Below are positions 9,227 to 18,169 of a DNA stretch of 64,000 nucleotides, piece after piece. Source of the stretch: Trichococcus alkaliphilus (GTDB taxonomy: Bacteria > Bacillota > Bacilli > Lactobacillales > Aerococcaceae); contig NZ_PXZT01000009.1 of NCBI RefSeq assembly GCF_003008695.1, positions 62,001 through 126,000 on the forward strand, read 5' to 3'. Position numbers and translations under genes: made by a program. The notes beneath the pieces were generated by a model. It was given only the letters and a program-made list of their open reading frames with translations, had not been told where the DNA came from and searched no databases. Numbering within the stretch: the stretch's first letter is position 1; the number at the start of each line of letters is the position of its first letter.

Positions 9227-10183
9227 GTGCGAAATGTAAGCAAAATGATGGTTATAATTGTCTCTGTTTGTGTCATCGCGGTTTCATCCATCTATTATAA
9301 TTATAAATTTGTCAGATATGACAGTGACAAAATTGTTTTTGGCGCCACTTATATGACCATGAACAACAGTTTCTACAAAGCCATAACAGATGAAATAGAA
9401 AAACAGATCAATGATCGTGGCGATATCTTGTATACCCGTGATCCTGCTTTGGATGTCGAGAAACAAAACGAACAAATCAATGACTTGATCGAGATGGGGA
9501 TTGATGTATTGATCATCAACCCGGTTGATTATTCGAAAGTGAATGATTCTTTGAAAAAAGCCAAAGAAAAAGGCATCAGGATTATTGTCATTGATGCGCA
9601 GCTGGATGATGACACCATTGCCGATACGACTGTTTTATCCAATAATTATGATGCTGGCGTGCAATGCGCCAAGGATATGATGCGCAATCTGGCTTCAGCA
9701 AAGATAGTGCTTTTGAAGCACAGCGCTGCTTTATCCTCTGTGGATCGGATCAACGGTTTTCTGGATACTATCAAAGATAATGATAATTACACGGTTGTTG
9801 CAAGTGAAGAGTGTTTGGGCCAAACGGAAGTTGCGATGCCCGTAATGATGGAAATCATTGATAAAAAAATCGATTTCGACGTTGTCATGGCTTTAAACGA
9901 TCCTAGCGCATTGGGTGCTTTGGCGGCAATAAAAGATAAACAAATCAATCATGAAGTACTGGTCTATGGCGTGGATGGTTCACCGGATATGAAAAAACTA
10001 TTGATTGACAGTGATGAAGTCCAGGGAACTGCAGCACAATCGCCTACCACGATGGGGGCAAAAGCGATTGAGGCAGCCTATGAAATTGTTGATGATGAAC
10101 AATATGAAAAGTCGATTGTTGTGCCGGTTACCTTAATAACCAAGGACAACATCAGTGAATATGATATTTCGGGGTGGCAATAA
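9227..10183 (+). CDS. Membrane-anchored periplasmic-binding-protein-like sugar sensor
   Basis: About 318 codons. GTG 9227 is favoured because GGTGGGAG (9207-9214) precedes it; GTG 9203 and ATG 9245 are alternatives. An N-terminal hydrophobic helix (VIIVSVCVIAVSSIYY) without a proper lipobox should anchor it outside the membrane. The rest is the RbsB/LacI-type ligand-binding fold: FGATYMTMNNSFYKAITDEI, IDVLIINPVDYSKV, GIRIIVIDAQLDDD, DRINGFLDTI, DVVMALNDPSALGAL and VYGVDGSPDMKKLL. Its stop overlaps the kinase start and no ABC ATPase or permease is nearby. Its job is probably to sense a sugar and pass the signal to the kinase, as XylFII does with LytS in clostridia. Confidence 0.8.
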   Translation: MRNVSKMMVIIVSVCVIAVSSIYYNYKFVRYDSDKIVFGATYMTMNNSFYKAITDEIEKQINDRGDILYTRDPALDVEKQNEQINDLIEMGIDVLIINPVDYSKVNDSLKKAKEKGIRIIVIDAQLDDDTIADTTVLSNNYDAGVQCAKDMMRNLASAKIVLLKHSAALSSVDRINGFLDTIKDNDNYTVVASEECLGQTEVAMPVMMEIIDKKIDFDVVMALNDPSALGALAAIKDKQINHEVLVYGVDGSPDMKKLLIDSDEVQGTAAQSPTTMGAKAIEAAYEIVDDEQYEKSIVVPVTLITKDNISEYDISGWQ

Positions 10184-11481
10184 TGAAAAATTTAGGAACG
10201 AAGCATATAGCTTATATTCATAATTCTTTATTGCTACTGAATTTTATTATCGTATTGTTTAATGCCTCCATCTTTTTGCTTTCGACTAAATACTTGCAGG
10301 CCCATGGGTATGCCTCTGCTTTTTTGGAAAACCTGTCTTATGTCCCTCCGGCGCCGGAAAAGATTTTTTTTGAAGCAATCCTATTGTTTTTGATATTACT
10401 GGCGAGTATGTATTTCCGCACGAAAGACAGTTATATCGTTTATTGGCTGATCTATCTGGAAGTTGTAGTAATGATAACGTTGATAATCGTTTTGAACGGC
10501 AGTTACAATGGCATCGTGTTGTTGGTGTTTGCTGATATTTTGTACAATACAAAAAATATCAAATATTGGCCGGCACTGCTGATCATCAGCTTTGGCCTGC
10601 TGATCATCTCTGATTATGCCATTCTTTCACTCATTGTCAGAATGCCGTCGATTGAAACCTATATTAATTTTTATCCCAGCGGAACCAGAACGTTACTATT
10701 GTTTTTCAGAAATATCCTTGCCTCGCTGAATATCGTCGGCTTCATTTCTTTTCTGGCGGCGTCCTTATTTGTCCAACAAAGAGAAAAACAGCGGTTTGGA
10801 GAACAACTAGCGATGGTTTCACGCGTAAATGTCGAATTGAAGAACTATGCCAATCTGACTGAGAAAATCGGTGAAGACAATGAACGGAAAAGGATTTCCA
10901 GAGAAATACACGATACGCTGGGCCATGCTTTGACAGGGATTTCTGCGGGCTTGGATGCCTGCATTGCCATCATTGATATCGATCCAGAAAAAACGAAACA
11001 GCAATTGCTGCTGGTCAGTGATGTTGTCAGGGTGGGCATCAAGGATGTGCGGCGTTCCTTATATAAATTGCGCCCGGGCGTTTTGGAAGACAGCACGCTA
11101 AAAGATGGGTTAACCAAAATGATCGCCGAATATGCAGGTGTGTCGAATCTGAAAATAGATTTGCATTACAAATGGGATAATGTTGATATTGATAATACAA
11201 AAGAAGATATCATTTTCAGGATGATCCAGGAATCCATCACCAATTCTTTGCGGCATGGGCACGCCACGGAGATTGAGATAAATATGTTCGTCTACGATGA
11301 TGAATATGTCATCATCATTCAGGATAATGGCACGGGTTGTGAAAATATCAAATGTGGTTATGGGTTAAAGCAGATGTGTGAACGCGTAGCTATTTTAAAT
11401 GGTACGGTCAGATTTTCTGGCGAGAATGGGTTCAGAACTGCTATAGAAATACCGATCGAAAGGGGAATAAATTATGATTAA
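10183..11481 (+). CDS. Sensor histidine kinase, HisKA_3 type
   Basis: About 432 codons; ATG 10183 overlaps the previous stop (TAATG) behind GGGGTGG. Several hydrophobic helices fill residues 10-200. Then comes a coiled linker, a dimerisation/phosphoacceptor motif RISREIHDTLGHAL with His243, and a GHKL ATPase domain: N box QESITNSLRHGHA, G1 IIQDNGTGC, G2 GYGLKQMCE. This is the DesK/NarX-like class that phosphorylates LuxR-type regulators. It has no large extracellular sensor domain, which fits ligand detection by the two binding proteins encoded around it. Confidence 0.9.
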   Translation: MKNLGTKHIAYIHNSLLLLNFIIVLFNASIFLLSTKYLQAHGYASAFLENLSYVPPAPEKIFFEAILLFLILLASMYFRTKDSYIVYWLIYLEVVVMITLIIVLNGSYNGIVLLVFADILYNTKNIKYWPALLIISFGLLIISDYAILSLIVRMPSIETYINFYPSGTRTLLLFFRNILASLNIVGFISFLAASLFVQQREKQRFGEQLAMVSRVNVELKNYANLTEKIGEDNERKRISREIHDTLGHALTGISAGLDACIAIIDIDPEKTKQQLLLVSDVVRVGIKDVRRSLYKLRPGVLEDSTLKDGLTKMIAEYAGVSNLKIDLHYKWDNVDIDNTKEDIIFRMIQESITNSLRHGHATEIEINMFVYDDEYVIIIQDNGTGCENIKCGYGLKQMCERVAILNGTVRFSGENGFRTAIEIPIERGINYD

Positions 11482-12154
11482 AGTAATGATTGCCGATGAT
11501 CAAGAGTTGATAAGACAATCTCTGGAAATTGTTTTATCGACCAAACCGGATATTGAAGTTGTCTCAACCGTAGCTGATGGGTTTGAAGTGCTGGAAAGCA
11601 TCAAGAAATGCCGTCCGGATCTTATTTTGATGGACATCAGGATGCCTAAGATGGATGGTGTCTACTGCACGAAGATGGTTAAGGAACAATATCCTGACAT
11701 CAAAATCATTATCCTGACTACTTTTGATGACAATGAATTTGTCTTCAGTGCTTTGAAATATGGGGCCAGCGGTTATCTGTTGAAAGGGGTCAGCATGGAC
11801 GGTCTGCACCAAGCCATTCTGACCGTCGTCAATGGGGGCGCCATGATCAACCCGGATATCGCCACTAAAGTATTCAAAAAATTCTCTCAAATGGCGACCA
11901 GCAATTATGCGATCCAAGTGGATGAAAAAAATGTTGCAGATATCTCAAACCGTGAAATGAAGGTCATTCAACAAGTGGGATTCGGCCTATCCAATAAAGA
12001 AATATCGCAAAAGCTATTCCTGTCGGAGGGGACGGTCCGCAATTATCTCAGCACCATTTTGTCAAAATTGGATTTAAGGGATCGAACCCAACTGGCCATT
12101 TGGGCAGTCCAAACGGGTCAAACCACAAAAGATTTCGGTAATGAGCATGACTAA
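11474..12154 (+). CDS. Response regulator, NarL/LuxR family
   Basis: 226 codons from ATG 11474 with AAAGGGGAA in front, overlapping the kinase by 8 nt. The receiver domain has acidic residues ADDQ, phospho-acceptor Asp54 (LILMDIRMPKMD), TTFDDN and lysine K in YLLKGVS. The LuxR HTH follows (ISNREMKVIQQVGFGLSNKE, LFLSEGTVRNYLSTILSKL). It is the partner of the kinase and likely binds dyads such as the ones at 9162 and 13805. Confidence 0.92.
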   Translation: MIKVMIADDQELIRQSLEIVLSTKPDIEVVSTVADGFEVLESIKKCRPDLILMDIRMPKMDGVYCTKMVKEQYPDIKIIILTTFDDNEFVFSALKYGASGYLLKGVSMDGLHQAILTVVNGGAMINPDIATKVFKKFSQMATSNYAIQVDEKNVADISNREMKVIQQVGFGLSNKEISQKLFLSEGTVRNYLSTILSKLDLRDRTQLAIWAVQTGQTTKDFGNEHD

Positions 12155-13439
12155 GATGAAAAAGGTATTCCTCGCTTTGATAGGCTGCGTTCTGTTGATG
12201 ATCTATCTGTTTGTCAGCTCTCGCAGGGAAATCACGATTACGCTAGGGATGTTCACCGGCAGCAATTGGGATGTCTACAATGCGGAAAGTTATAAAGTGA
12301 TCGATGACGCCATCGAAAAATTCGAAAAGGAACATCCTAATGTAACGATAGAATATAAGAGCGGCATTTTAAAACAAGATTATTCAGCCTGGTTAGCTTC
12401 CAACATCGCCAGCGGGGAGCAACCGGATGTTTTTATGGTATTGGCCGAAGACTTTAATAAGTTATCTTCTTTAGGAGCATTAATGCCGTTGGATGATCTG
12501 ATTAGAGACAACAAAGTAAGCACTGATATTTTCTATGAAAGCGCTCTGAGTTCTGGCAGTTACCAAAATACGCAATATGCTTTACCCTATGAGATCAACC
12601 CGACCATGATGTGCGTCAATCGCGATCTATTGGAAAAGGAAGGCATCGCCATACCTGAGGGCAATTGGACGATCGAAGAATTTTATCAAATATGCGCACA
12701 AGTGACGAAGGATACGGATGGTGATGGCACGATTGATCAATACGGCTCCTATGGTTTCAAATGGCAAGATGCGGTCAACGGTTACGGCATCAGCTTGTTT
12801 GATGAGGAGGGTGCATCGAGTAATCTGAATCAAAGCGATGTAAGAGAAGCCTTATCCTATGTTCAAAAACTGAAGGATCTGAATAAAGGCTATCAAGTAT
12901 CGTCGGAGGACTTCGATAAAGGCAATGTCGCTTTTTGCCCGTTGACGTTTGCCCAATACCGCACCTATCAACCTTATCCTTATCGCGTCAGTAAATATTC
13001 CACTTTCAAGTGGAGTTGCTTGGCGATGCCGGGGACAACAGCTAATCAGAAGACTTCTCAAATAGCCACATCTTTAATCTCCATAAATTCCAAAACGACG
13101 CAGCGGCAATTGGCGTTTGAGTTTCTGGAAACCTTAACGATTGACCAAGAAATTCAACAGGAATTATTTGAAAATTCTCAAGGGGCTTCCGCTTTGAAGA
13201 GTGTGATGGCCAGCGACAGCACTAAAGCATTGCTGGATCAGGATGCCATGAGCAATTATTCCTTAAAACAAGATGTGTTGGATGATATCATCGAAAACGC
13301 GGTGATCGAACCGAAATTCAAAAAGTACAACAATGTCATCGAAAGATGCGATTATCTGATCACGAATGCATTGAATGAAAATCGGATCGAGGATGAGCTG
13401 GTCGACATCGAAAGAGAAATTGACAATCAATTGAAATAA
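12141..13439 (+). CDS. Family 1 extracellular solute-binding protein without transporter
   Basis: 432 codons, ATG 12141 (ATG 12147 and 12156 also possible), overlapping the regulator by 14 nt. The N-terminus KKVFLALIGCVLLMIYLFVSS contains LIGC, a lipobox-like word, but the hydrophobic stretch runs on beyond the Cys, so a membrane anchor is equally likely. The body is the COG1653 sugar-binding fold: ITLGMFTGSNWDVYN, EKFEKEHPNVTIEYKSG, GEQPDVFMVLAEDF, LPYEINPTMMCVNRDLLE and a calcium-loop-like KDTDGDGTIDQYG. No MalF/MalG-type permeases are in the window, so a sensory or ligand-capturing role with the kinase is more likely than transport. Confidence 0.82.
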   Translation: MSMTKMKKVFLALIGCVLLMIYLFVSSRREITITLGMFTGSNWDVYNAESYKVIDDAIEKFEKEHPNVTIEYKSGILKQDYSAWLASNIASGEQPDVFMVLAEDFNKLSSLGALMPLDDLIRDNKVSTDIFYESALSSGSYQNTQYALPYEINPTMMCVNRDLLEKEGIAIPEGNWTIEEFYQICAQVTKDTDGDGTIDQYGSYGFKWQDAVNGYGISLFDEEGASSNLNQSDVREALSYVQKLKDLNKGYQVSSEDFDKGNVAFCPLTFAQYRTYQPYPYRVSKYSTFKWSCLAMPGTTANQKTSQIATSLISINSKTTQRQLAFEFLETLTIDQEIQQELFENSQGASALKSVMASDSTKALLDQDAMSNYSLKQDVLDDIIENAVIEPKFKKYNNVIERCDYLITNALNENRIEDELVDIEREIDNQLK

Positions 13440-13513
13440 GCGGAATGACAAATGTCACTCGGAGGATGCGGTCTGTTAAGTCCGATTAATCCGCTGTATA
13501 CTGCAACATGAAT

Positions 13514-13571
13514 AGGAGGCTTTATCAGAACCAGAACGGGATCTTCTGGCTTTGATACAGCCTCTTTTTTG
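13514..13571 (+). terminator. Long terminator after the sensory operon
   Basis: GGAGGCTTTATCAGAACCAGAA pairs with the complementary stretch ending CCTC through a nested CCAGAA/TTCTGG core, followed by TTTTTTGT. Confidence 0.8.
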
Positions 13572-13600
13572 TATGGGAATTGAATTTATGCGCAGAGATT

Positions 13601-13729
13601 CCCCGCCAAAACCCCTTTGGCGGGGCAAAATGTCCAGGGGCAACGCGAGATAACCCGCCAAAACCCCTTGGGCGGGGCAAAATGTCCAAGGGCAACGCGA
13701 GATGGCTCGCCAAAATCCATTTGGCGGGG
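13601..13729. repeat. Three tandem GC-rich hairpin units, 52-bp period
   Basis: Units start at 13601, 13653 and 13705. Each is a 25-nt palindrome with 9-nt arms and a 7-nt loop (CCCCGCCAA-N7-TTGGCGGGG in the first), followed by a 27-nt spacer containing TGTCCAGGGGCAACGCGAGA or a near copy. The arms of units two and three are imperfect. The geometry is identical to the AT-rich hairpin units at 38877 and 40038, although the arm sequence is unrelated. The frames across it look like shadows, not genes. Confidence 0.8.
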
Positions 13730-13804
13730 AACCGCACCGCCAGACCCGGATCCCGGACCGAACGATGCTGCAGCCAAACGATTTTTCTATTATTTCATGT
13801 CAAA

Positions 13805-13825
13805 TGTCACATGAATGTGTTGACA
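13805..13825. promoter_or_regulatory. TGTCA-N11-TGACA dyad before the PTS operon
   Basis: Same half-sites and same 11-bp spacing as the dyad before the sensory operon at 9168-9188. The spacer sequence is not conserved, as expected for a dimeric regulator. It links the response regulator to the PTS (inference). Confidence 0.5.
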
Positions 13826-13835
13826 CGCGACACGA

Positions 13836-13849
13836 TGCAAGCGCTTCGA
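13836..13849. promoter_or_regulatory. Possible CcpA (cre) site
   Basis: TGCAAGCGCTTCGA has the AAGCGCTT core and partial flanks of the cre consensus. It sits about 50 nt before the IIA start, where catabolite repression of a PTS operon would act. Three consensus positions fail. Confidence 0.35.
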
Positions 13850-13900
13850 TGGGTGTTATTCTTTAGAGGTTAATTGATATACGCGAAGGAGGAAAATAAT

Positions 13901-14326
13901 TTGAAATATGTGGTTCTGGTAAGCCACGGCGATTTTGCAACGGGCTTAAAGACATCGTTGGATATGCTGGCTGGAAAACGGGATGATGTGATCGCGGTTG
14001 GATTGCCTGACGGGAAAACAGCGGATGAGTTTGCTTTGATGTTCAAGGAAGGCATTCAAGCTGTGACCGGGGATGATGAAATCATCTTGCTTGCTGATAT
14101 TGTAGGCGGTTCACCTTTGACAACTTCATTGAATGTTTTAGCGGATGAAGGCAAACTTGCCAATACAATCACTATCGGCGGCATGAACTTGCCATTGGCT
14201 TTAACGGCAGTTTTGATGAAAGACAGCTTAGATAAAGAAACTTTTACTGCTACGGTCGTATCTGAAGCGAAAGAAGCTTTGCAAGAATTCAAATTAGAAC
14301 AACCAGAAGAAGACGACGAAATTTAG
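13901..14326 (+). CDS. PTS mannose-family IIA component
   Basis: 141 codons from TTG 13901, chosen for GAAGGAGG at 13885-13892. MKYVVLVSHGDFATGL carries the phosphorylated His at position 9, and the rest is the EIIA-Man fold (DIVGGSPLTTSLNVL, GMNLPLALTAVL). It takes phosphate from HPr and gives it to IIB. First gene of a four-gene PTS operon; the sugar cannot be told from sequence. The upstream dyad and possible cre site suggest induction by the adjacent two-component system and carbon repression. Confidence 0.92.
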   Translation: MKYVVLVSHGDFATGLKTSLDMLAGKRDDVIAVGLPDGKTADEFALMFKEGIQAVTGDDEIILLADIVGGSPLTTSLNVLADEGKLANTITIGGMNLPLALTAVLMKDSLDKETFTATVVSEAKEALQEFKLEQPEEDDEI

Positions 14327-14340
14327 AGGGGGAAAGAAAA

Positions 14341-14835
14341 ATGACAGTATCATTTATTCGGATTGATGATCGTATGATTCACGGGCAAACATGTACGCGT
14401 TGGGCAAAAGAGTTCCCTTGTGACGGGTTGGTAGCTGTGAATGATAAGGCGGCTCAGAGCGACGTTCTAAAAGCGGCCTATAAGAGTGCCAGCGGTTTAA
14501 AAACGTTCATTTGGACCAATGAGGAATGGCAACAAAAAAATCAAAAAGTATTGGACAGTAAAGATCGATATTTCCTGATTACCAAAGATCCTTTGGACAT
14601 GAAAAAGATTTTGGTGGATCAAAAATTCAAACCCGGAATCGATACTGTGATCGTAGGTCCGTGCAATGACCGTGAGGGTGCTACGAAATTGGGGAATAAC
14701 CAATCGATTACACAAGCAGAAGCAGAGGCTTTTGAAGCGATGTATCAAGCTGGTTATAAAATTAAATTTGCCTTACTGCCTGATGTTTCAATCGGAACAT
14801 GGGAAAACTTCAGAAGCAAATTTGGTTTTAAATAA
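14341..14835 (+). CDS. PTS mannose-family IIB component
   Basis: 164 codons with GAGGGGGAAAGAAAA before ATG 14341. RIDDRMIHGQTCTRWAKEF carries the active His15 typical of the IIB-Man/Sor domain, and VIVGPCNDREGATKLGNN is the usual second half. It passes phosphate from IIA to the sugar entering through IIC/IID. Stand-alone IIA and IIB, rather than a fused IIAB, resemble the sorbose/N-acetylgalactosamine/fructose branch of the family. Confidence 0.93.
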   Translation: MTVSFIRIDDRMIHGQTCTRWAKEFPCDGLVAVNDKAAQSDVLKAAYKSASGLKTFIWTNEEWQQKNQKVLDSKDRYFLITKDPLDMKKILVDQKFKPGIDTVIVGPCNDREGATKLGNNQSITQAEAEAFEAMYQAGYKIKFALLPDVSIGTWENFRSKFGFK

Positions 14836-14859
14836 AAAAACAAAAGGGGAGAAGAAATT

Positions 14860-15693
14860 ATGACAATTAGTTGGATTCAAGCAGCTATGCTAGGGCTGTT
14901 CGCCTGCTTATCAAGTATGCCTGGTTTAGGTGGTACATCATTCGGAAATTATACATTAGGTCGTCCTTTAATCGGTGGTTTAGTTTCAGGTATTATTTTA
15001 GGAGATATCCAAACGGGTATTTTAGTCGGCGCAGCAATGCAAATCGTGTACATCGCCTTGGTCACTCCTGGTGGAACAGTTTCAGCTGACGTTCGGGCAG
15101 TCAGTTATATCGGTATTCCGCTTGCGATGGTAGCTTTAAAAAGCTATGGTTTGACGGCGCTTAGCATTGAAGGTGCAGCATTAGCTACATCATTCGGTAC
15201 GATGGTCGGGACTTTGGGTACCGTATTATTTTACGGAACTGCAACAGCTAACCTAGCATGGCAACACATCGGTTGGAAAGCGGTGGAAAAAGGCGAATTC
15301 CATAAGTTATATACAGTCAACATGGGCTTACCTTGGATTTCCCATTTCTTCTTCTCATTTATTCCAACCTTGATCATGTGTAAATTGGGAGCTGACGTTG
15401 TAGAGGTAATCAAAACAACCTTACCAATGGATGGTTTGGCAATGAAAACCTTATTCACAGTCGGATCCTTGCTTCCTTGCGTCGGTATTGCGATTCTATT
15501 GAAACAAATCGTTACGAAAGCAGTAGACTTTATTCCCTTCTTCTTTGGCTTCACTTTGGCTGCGTCATTAGGGATCAACTTAGTTTCAGCGACAGTGGTT
15601 GCGGCTATGTTTGCATTAATCAACTATCGTATCAAACTGCTGTCATTGCAAAGAATGGTATCAGTGAGCGGCGACGAAGAGGAGGACATTTAA
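14860..15693 (+). CDS. PTS mannose-family IIC component
   Basis: 277 codons, RBS GGGGAGAAG before ATG 14860. A strongly hydrophobic protein with the family signature GGLVSGIILGDIQTGILVGA and VTPGGTVSADVRAVSYIGIP near the N-terminus. Forms the sugar channel with IID in the membrane. Ends in a short acidic tail 2 nt before the IID start. Confidence 0.93.
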   Translation: MTISWIQAAMLGLFACLSSMPGLGGTSFGNYTLGRPLIGGLVSGIILGDIQTGILVGAAMQIVYIALVTPGGTVSADVRAVSYIGIPLAMVALKSYGLTALSIEGAALATSFGTMVGTLGTVLFYGTATANLAWQHIGWKAVEKGEFHKLYTVNMGLPWISHFFFSFIPTLIMCKLGADVVEVIKTTLPMDGLAMKTLFTVGSLLPCVGIAILLKQIVTKAVDFIPFFFGFTLAASLGINLVSATVVAAMFALINYRIKLLSLQRMVSVSGDEEEDI

Positions 15694-15694
15694 G

Positions 15695-16528
15695 ATGGCT
15701 AAGGAATTAAGCAAAAAAACATTAAATAAATCTTTCCACAATTGGTATTACGGAAACCTGACATGTTTCTCCCAAGAACATATGCAAACATTTGGATATC
15801 TATGTTCGATGTTGCCAATCGTTGAAGAACTTTATGATAAAAAAGAAGATCAAGAAAGATCGATGAAAACCTATACTGCCTTCTTCAATACGGAGCCACA
15901 AATCGGTACAGTGGTAGTCGGTATTACAGCTGGGTTGGAAGTCGCTCGTGCCAATGGGGCAGCGGATGTTGATGATGAAACAATCAATGGTTTACGTGCT
16001 GGTTTGATGGGACCTTTGGCAGGTATCGGTGATTCGCTTATAGTTGGAACGTTGATTCCGATTCTATTAGGTATCGCACTGGGATTATCTACTGATGGTT
16101 CACCGTTAGGCGCAATCTTCTACATAATCGTGTGGAACATCATTGCCTACTTGGGAATGAAATTTCTTTACTTCAAAGGATTTGAAGTAGGTGGTAAAGC
16201 TGTAGATTTCTTGGTAGGACCACAAGGTTTGGCATTACGTGAATCGATTACTTTATTAGGCGGAATGGTCATTGGGGCCGTTGCTGCTACTTGGGTAAGT
16301 GTTAAAACATCGTTCGTGTTGGTTGGATCGGATGGCAATAGCCTCTTGACACTGCAAGATAAATTCGATTCAGTATACCCTGGATTATTGACTGCTCTGT
16401 TTGTAGTAGGTTGCTGGTATTTGCTTTCCAAAAAGAATATGTCACCAATCAAAGTCATGTTGATATTGGTAGTCATTGCCTTTGTCGGCGTTTTGGTCGG
16501 ATTCTTCAACCCAGGCTTGACTTATTAA
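15695..16528 (+). CDS. PTS mannose-family IID component
   Basis: 277 codons, GAGGAGGAC before ATG 15695. The N-terminus KTLNKSFHNWYYGNLTCFSQEHMQ and LRAGLMGPLAGIGDSLIVGTLIPIL are the usual IID signatures, followed by C-terminal membrane helices. Last gene of the operon; a strong terminator follows at 16579. Confidence 0.93.
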   Translation: MAKELSKKTLNKSFHNWYYGNLTCFSQEHMQTFGYLCSMLPIVEELYDKKEDQERSMKTYTAFFNTEPQIGTVVVGITAGLEVARANGAADVDDETINGLRAGLMGPLAGIGDSLIVGTLIPILLGIALGLSTDGSPLGAIFYIIVWNIIAYLGMKFLYFKGFEVGGKAVDFLVGPQGLALRESITLLGGMVIGAVAATWVSVKTSFVLVGSDGNSLLTLQDKFDSVYPGLLTALFVVGCWYLLSKKNMSPIKVMLILVVIAFVGVLVGFFNPGLTY

Positions 16529-16578
16529 TATCAAGAAATAATATCTTGGTTGACCGTTCTTGTCATGGTTAAACCGAG

Positions 16579-16626
16579 AAATCCCCATAAATCGCGTAAT
16601 GCATGCGATTGTGGGGATTTTTTTGT
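16579..16626 (+). terminator. Terminator of the PTS operon
   Basis: AAATCCCCATAAATCGCG pairs with CGCGATTTGTGGGGATTT-like sequence around a short loop and runs into TTTTTTTG. Confidence 0.88.
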
Positions 16627-16739
16627 TATTAAAAAACGAGCTTCTTCCCAAGGGGCCAGTGCATCAAAAATAAATATACTACGTTAAAATTTATGCTAGA
16701 CTATGAATAAAAGACAGCTAAATTATTGAGGTGTGTAGG

Positions 16740-17792
16740 GTGAAATCAGAAGAGTTTCATTTAAATGAGATCGAGAGAAAAAATAAAGAAATGTATTTGT
16801 CTGATAGAAACAGAGAATTGTACACCGCTCCTATGAGTTATGAAGAATATTATCGCTTGGTATCAACAAATACACAAATAGAAGACTTACGGGCATTTTA
16901 TCGAGATACAACTAAGAATGGTACAGGTCTAACAATTACGCCTAATAAAATCTATTCTCAGACAAATATTTTTTTATCACTTCATGGAAGATACTCTTAT
17001 CCAATTCTTCACAATCATGATTTTGTTGAATTGATTTATGTTTTAAATGGATCTTGTACAAATTTTATTAATGGAAAAGCAATCGTAATGAATAAAGGGG
17101 ATTTTTGTTTTATGGCACCCTCTACAGTTCATGCAATGTTAGCTGTAAATGATAATGATGTCATCTTTAATGTATTGTTACATGAGGAAAGCTTTAGTCA
17201 GTACTTTTCTCATATTTTAACGCGTAGTGATATGATTGGATATTTTTTTAAAAATATTTCTGTTGCAAATAATGCAACACCTTATTTATTGTTTAAAACG
17301 AATGGCCACGAGAAAATTATGAATCGCATGGTGCAATCATTTCATGAATTTACAAATAAAAAATTATTTTTTGAGGACTTGATTGGAGCCTATGTGAACG
17401 AAATTTTTATTGAACTAAGTCGCTGTTTCACTCCTGAAACCGTTATCGATAATTCTGAAAAAAATGCAGCGGCATTTATTCATCCAATCTTGAACTTTAT
17501 TAAGGTGAATTATAATAGTGTCACTTTGAAAGAACTATCTGATATATTTTCATATAGTGAAGCGTACTTAAGCAAATTGATAAAGAAGAATACAGGGCAA
17601 AATTTCAAGCAAATTGTTGAAATAGCACGTTTAGATGAAGCTAAGTATTTAATGCAACATACAGATTATACGTTAACAGAAATCAGTCAGAAAGTCGGTT
17701 ATTTTGATTCTAGTCATATGAATAAAAATTTTGTTAAATTAGTTGGTCTGCCACCGAACAAATGGTTAAAACAACATAAGCCCGAAATATAA
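16740..17792 (+). CDS. AraC-family transcriptional regulator with cupin sensor domain
   Basis: 350 codons from GTG 16740, behind TGAGGTG. A cupin domain (ILHNHDFVELIYVLNGSCTN, GDFCFMAPSTVHAML) lies around residues 85-145 and a double HTH at the C-terminus (LKELSDIFSYSEAYLSKLIK, LTEISQKVGYFDSSHMNKNF). It shares architecture, including the YFFKNI/LLFKTN middle segment, with the AraC protein at 32881-33996, so they are paralogues. It is clearly more AT-rich than the PTS before it. It probably controls the following rhamnosidase gene. Confidence 0.88.
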   Translation: MKSEEFHLNEIERKNKEMYLSDRNRELYTAPMSYEEYYRLVSTNTQIEDLRAFYRDTTKNGTGLTITPNKIYSQTNIFLSLHGRYSYPILHNHDFVELIYVLNGSCTNFINGKAIVMNKGDFCFMAPSTVHAMLAVNDNDVIFNVLLHEESFSQYFSHILTRSDMIGYFFKNISVANNATPYLLFKTNGHEKIMNRMVQSFHEFTNKKLFFEDLIGAYVNEIFIELSRCFTPETVIDNSEKNAAAFIHPILNFIKVNYNSVTLKELSDIFSYSEAYLSKLIKKNTGQNFKQIVEIARLDEAKYLMQHTDYTLTEISQKVGYFDSSHMNKNFVKLVGLPPNKWLKQHKPEI

Positions 17793-17823
17793 ACAAAACA
17801 GCACTCCATTTGGTGCGCATCCT

Positions 17824-17872
17824 AAATAGCCGTATACTATGCATTTTTTGCGAGTATCCGGCTATTTTTTTG
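17824..17872 (+). terminator. Terminator after the AraC gene
   Basis: AAATAGCCG..ATACTATGCA pairs with TGCGAGTAT..CGGCTATTT, with a short loop and TTTTTTTG. The rest of the gap up to 18065 is AT-rich with a GAAGCGCATAC word at 18033. Confidence 0.8.
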
Positions 17873-18064
17873 TTGCTACATGTTGCTTGGATATTTTTCG
17901 TCCAGGCATAAATTGCTCTAGTTTCGCTGAAAGAAAAATATACATTTAGTCTCCCTATAGCAAATTTTTACTGACTTTATATGGTTTTTTTACAATTTTT
18001 ATTAAGCCAGACAATTTACTATATGTGTAAGTGAAGCGCATACAAAAAGAGAGGGTGTTTTTAT

Positions 18065-18166
18065 ATGGAAAAGGTAGTGTTAACGCCGGTAGTAAAATGT
18101 TCATTTTGATTGGACTGAGCGCGATGATTTAGAAGCCCGTAACAAACTAGAAATTAAAGGAGATTT
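18065..18166 (+). pseudogene. Possible remnant of a small gene before the rhamnosidase
   Basis: ATG 18065 opens MEKVVLTPVVKCSF and stops, but a -1 shift continues as DWTERDDLEARNKLEIKGDL to the next stop at the rhamnosidase start. The joined 34-residue product looks protein-like and the ATG follows GAGAGGGTG. It could be the two ends of a deleted gene or a leader peptide. Product unknown. Confidence 0.3.
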
Positions 18167-18169
18167 ATG

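Noticed and set aside
13580-13873. 97-codon frame through the hairpin units
   Set aside because: Its sequence repeats with the 52-bp units, it lacks a good start signal and frames occur on both strands.
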